From contig NZ_CP019038.1 in NCBI RefSeq assembly GCF_001941825.1, forward strand, positions 434,001-498,000: a stretch of DNA of 64,000 nt, written 5' to 3'. This DNA is from Massilia putida. Its GTDB lineage: Bacteria > Pseudomonadota > Gammaproteobacteria > Burkholderiales > Burkholderiaceae_D. Positions 63,169-64,000 of this stretch are shown here, in pieces; within the stretch, counting starts at the first letter, position 1; each line of letters starts with the position of its first letter. The notes under the pieces were generated by a model, which was not told the origin of the DNA, did not search any database, and saw nothing but the letters and a program-made list of their open reading frames with translations. A program made the translations under genes and the position numbers.

Positions 63169-64000
63169 ATGCAAGGCACCCCGAATACGTACGGCGGCGC
63201 AGGAGCCGCTCCCATCACAGCACCCCACTCCGGGGCCCGGAACATCAACACCCGCGACACGAAAATTGCCCCGGGCGAGATCGCGGTCGGCGTCGTCATC
63301 GGCCGCGCTTCCGAATACTTCGACTTCTTCGTTTACGCGATCGCTTCGGTGCTCGTCTTTCCCGCCGTGTTCTTCCCGTTCGCCGACCGGCTGGAAGGCA
63401 CGCTCTACTCGTTCGCCATCTTCGCGCTGGCCTATGTGGCACGGCCCATCGCGTCACTCTTCTTCATGATCATCCAGCGGCATTTCAGCCGGGAGATCAA
63501 ACTGACCATCGCCCTGTTCCTGATGGGCTCCGCGACGGTCGCCATCTCGATGCTGCCCACCTATTCCCGTTGGGGCGAGTGGTCGATCGTGTCCCTTGCC
63601 ATCCTGCGCATCGGCCAGGGCGTCGCCCAGGGCGGGTCGTGGGACGGGCTGCCTTCGCTGCTCGCGCTCAACGCCCCCGAGAACAAGCGAGGATGGTACG
63701 CCATGTTGGGACAACTTGGCGCACCGACGGGATTCATCATCGCGGCCGGCTTGTTTTCGTATCTGATGGCCCAGCTGTCGCAGGACGATTTCCTCGTATG
63801 GGGCTGGCGTTATCCGTTCTATGTCGCCTTCGCAATCAACGTCGTCGCGCTGTTCGCCCGCCTGCGCCTCGTGTCGACCCCGGACTATACCCACCTGCTC
63901 GACGAGCATGAGCTCGACCCGGCTCCGGCGCGCGAAGTGATCGGCAAGCAGGGCACGAACATCGTCATCGGCGCCCTCGCCGCCCTGTGCAGCTATGCGC
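63169..64000 (+). CDS. MHS-family transporter, incomplete at window end
   Basis: The first 277 codons are in the window and the frame is open at its edge. It belongs to the same metabolite:proton symporter family as the gene at 41000-42304, with EYFDFFVYAIASVLVF (about residues 53-68) and GQGVAQGGSWDG (about 156-167). About seven membrane segments are seen so far. A hydrophilic tail of about 38 residues precedes the first helix. A TAAGGAG site precedes the ATG at 63169. It is divergent from the cyo operon. Confidence 0.88.
   Translation, partial: MQGTPNTYGGAGAAPITAPHSGARNINTRDTKIAPGEIAVGVVIGRASEYFDFFVYAIASVLVFPAVFFPFADRLEGTLYSFAIFALAYVARPIASLFFMIIQRHFSREIKLTIALFLMGSATVAISMLPTYSRWGEWSIVSLAILRIGQGVAQGGSWDGLPSLLALNAPENKRGWYAMLGQLGAPTGFIIAAGLFSYLMAQLSQDDFLVWGWRYPFYVAFAINVVALFARLRLVSTPDYTHLLDEHELDPAPAREVIGKQGTNIVIGALAALCSYA

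Overview
The window is a GC-rich chromosomal segment, almost fully packed with genes. It carries no tRNA, rRNA, insertion sequence, phage gene or CRISPR array that I can recognise. Gene content and style point to a Gram-negative betaproteobacterium, most likely Oxalobacteraceae of the Massilia/Duganella group. This is inferred from the cyoABCD-SURF1-RegB/RegA arrangement, the many c-di-GMP and hybrid-kinase genes, the KGG and DUF3606 stress proteins, and secreted glycan hydrolases. No marker gene is present to prove it.

Layout. 1-7.7 kb: a small membrane protein, a PAS-diguanylate cyclase, a large stress protein built from five repeated modules, a lipoprotein nuclease, a three-gene unit of unknown small proteins and a phytanoyl-CoA dioxygenase-type enzyme. 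7.8-14.3 kb: two related hybrid histidine kinases that converge on a NUDIX hydrolase. 14.4-16 kb: an MscS channel and a KGG-repeat protein. 16.3-24.5 kb: UDP-galactopyranose mutase and a glycosyltransferase at the two ends, with three secreted glycoside hydrolases (GH97, GH29, GH78-like) between them.

24.9-33.8 kb: an uncharacterised acidic protein, then a hexuronate operon read on the minus strand: uxaC, uxaA, uxaB, an ExuT-like transporter, a KDG kinase and a GntR/FCD regulator. Together these take galacturonate or glucuronate to KDPG. The KDPG aldolase and the mannonate branch are not in the window. 34-40.5 kb: an AzgA-type purine permease, a REC-GAF-PAS-GGDEF-EAL protein with a dead GGDEF, an orphan NarL-type regulator, a DUF481 outer-membrane protein and a secreted protein. 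40.6-47.5 kb: a GFA protein, an MHS transporter coupled to a thioredoxin, DUF3606, a second MscS, a stress-type short-chain dehydrogenase and PBP1A.

47.6-56.2 kb: a CHASE-PAS-GGDEF-EAL protein, a ClC channel divergent from a MarR regulator, a lipoprotein phosphoesterase, a second orphan LuxR-type regulator and several small unknown genes, including a tandem pair of paralogues that share an FMRVFGR core. 56.3-63 kb: a respiration operon read on the minus strand, cyoA-cyoB-cyoC-cyoD-SURF1-regB-regA. It couples a cytochrome bo3 quinol oxidase to its assembly factor and to a quinone-sensing two-component system. The window ends inside an MHS-family transporter.

The most distinctive observations are the five-module stress protein, the tandem FMRVFGR pair, the conserved-looking three-gene unit at 5.6-6.5 kb, the glycosidase block between glf and its likely partner, and several sharp palindromes in control regions (20.94, 23.20, 33.83-33.86, 16.22 and 63.03 kb).
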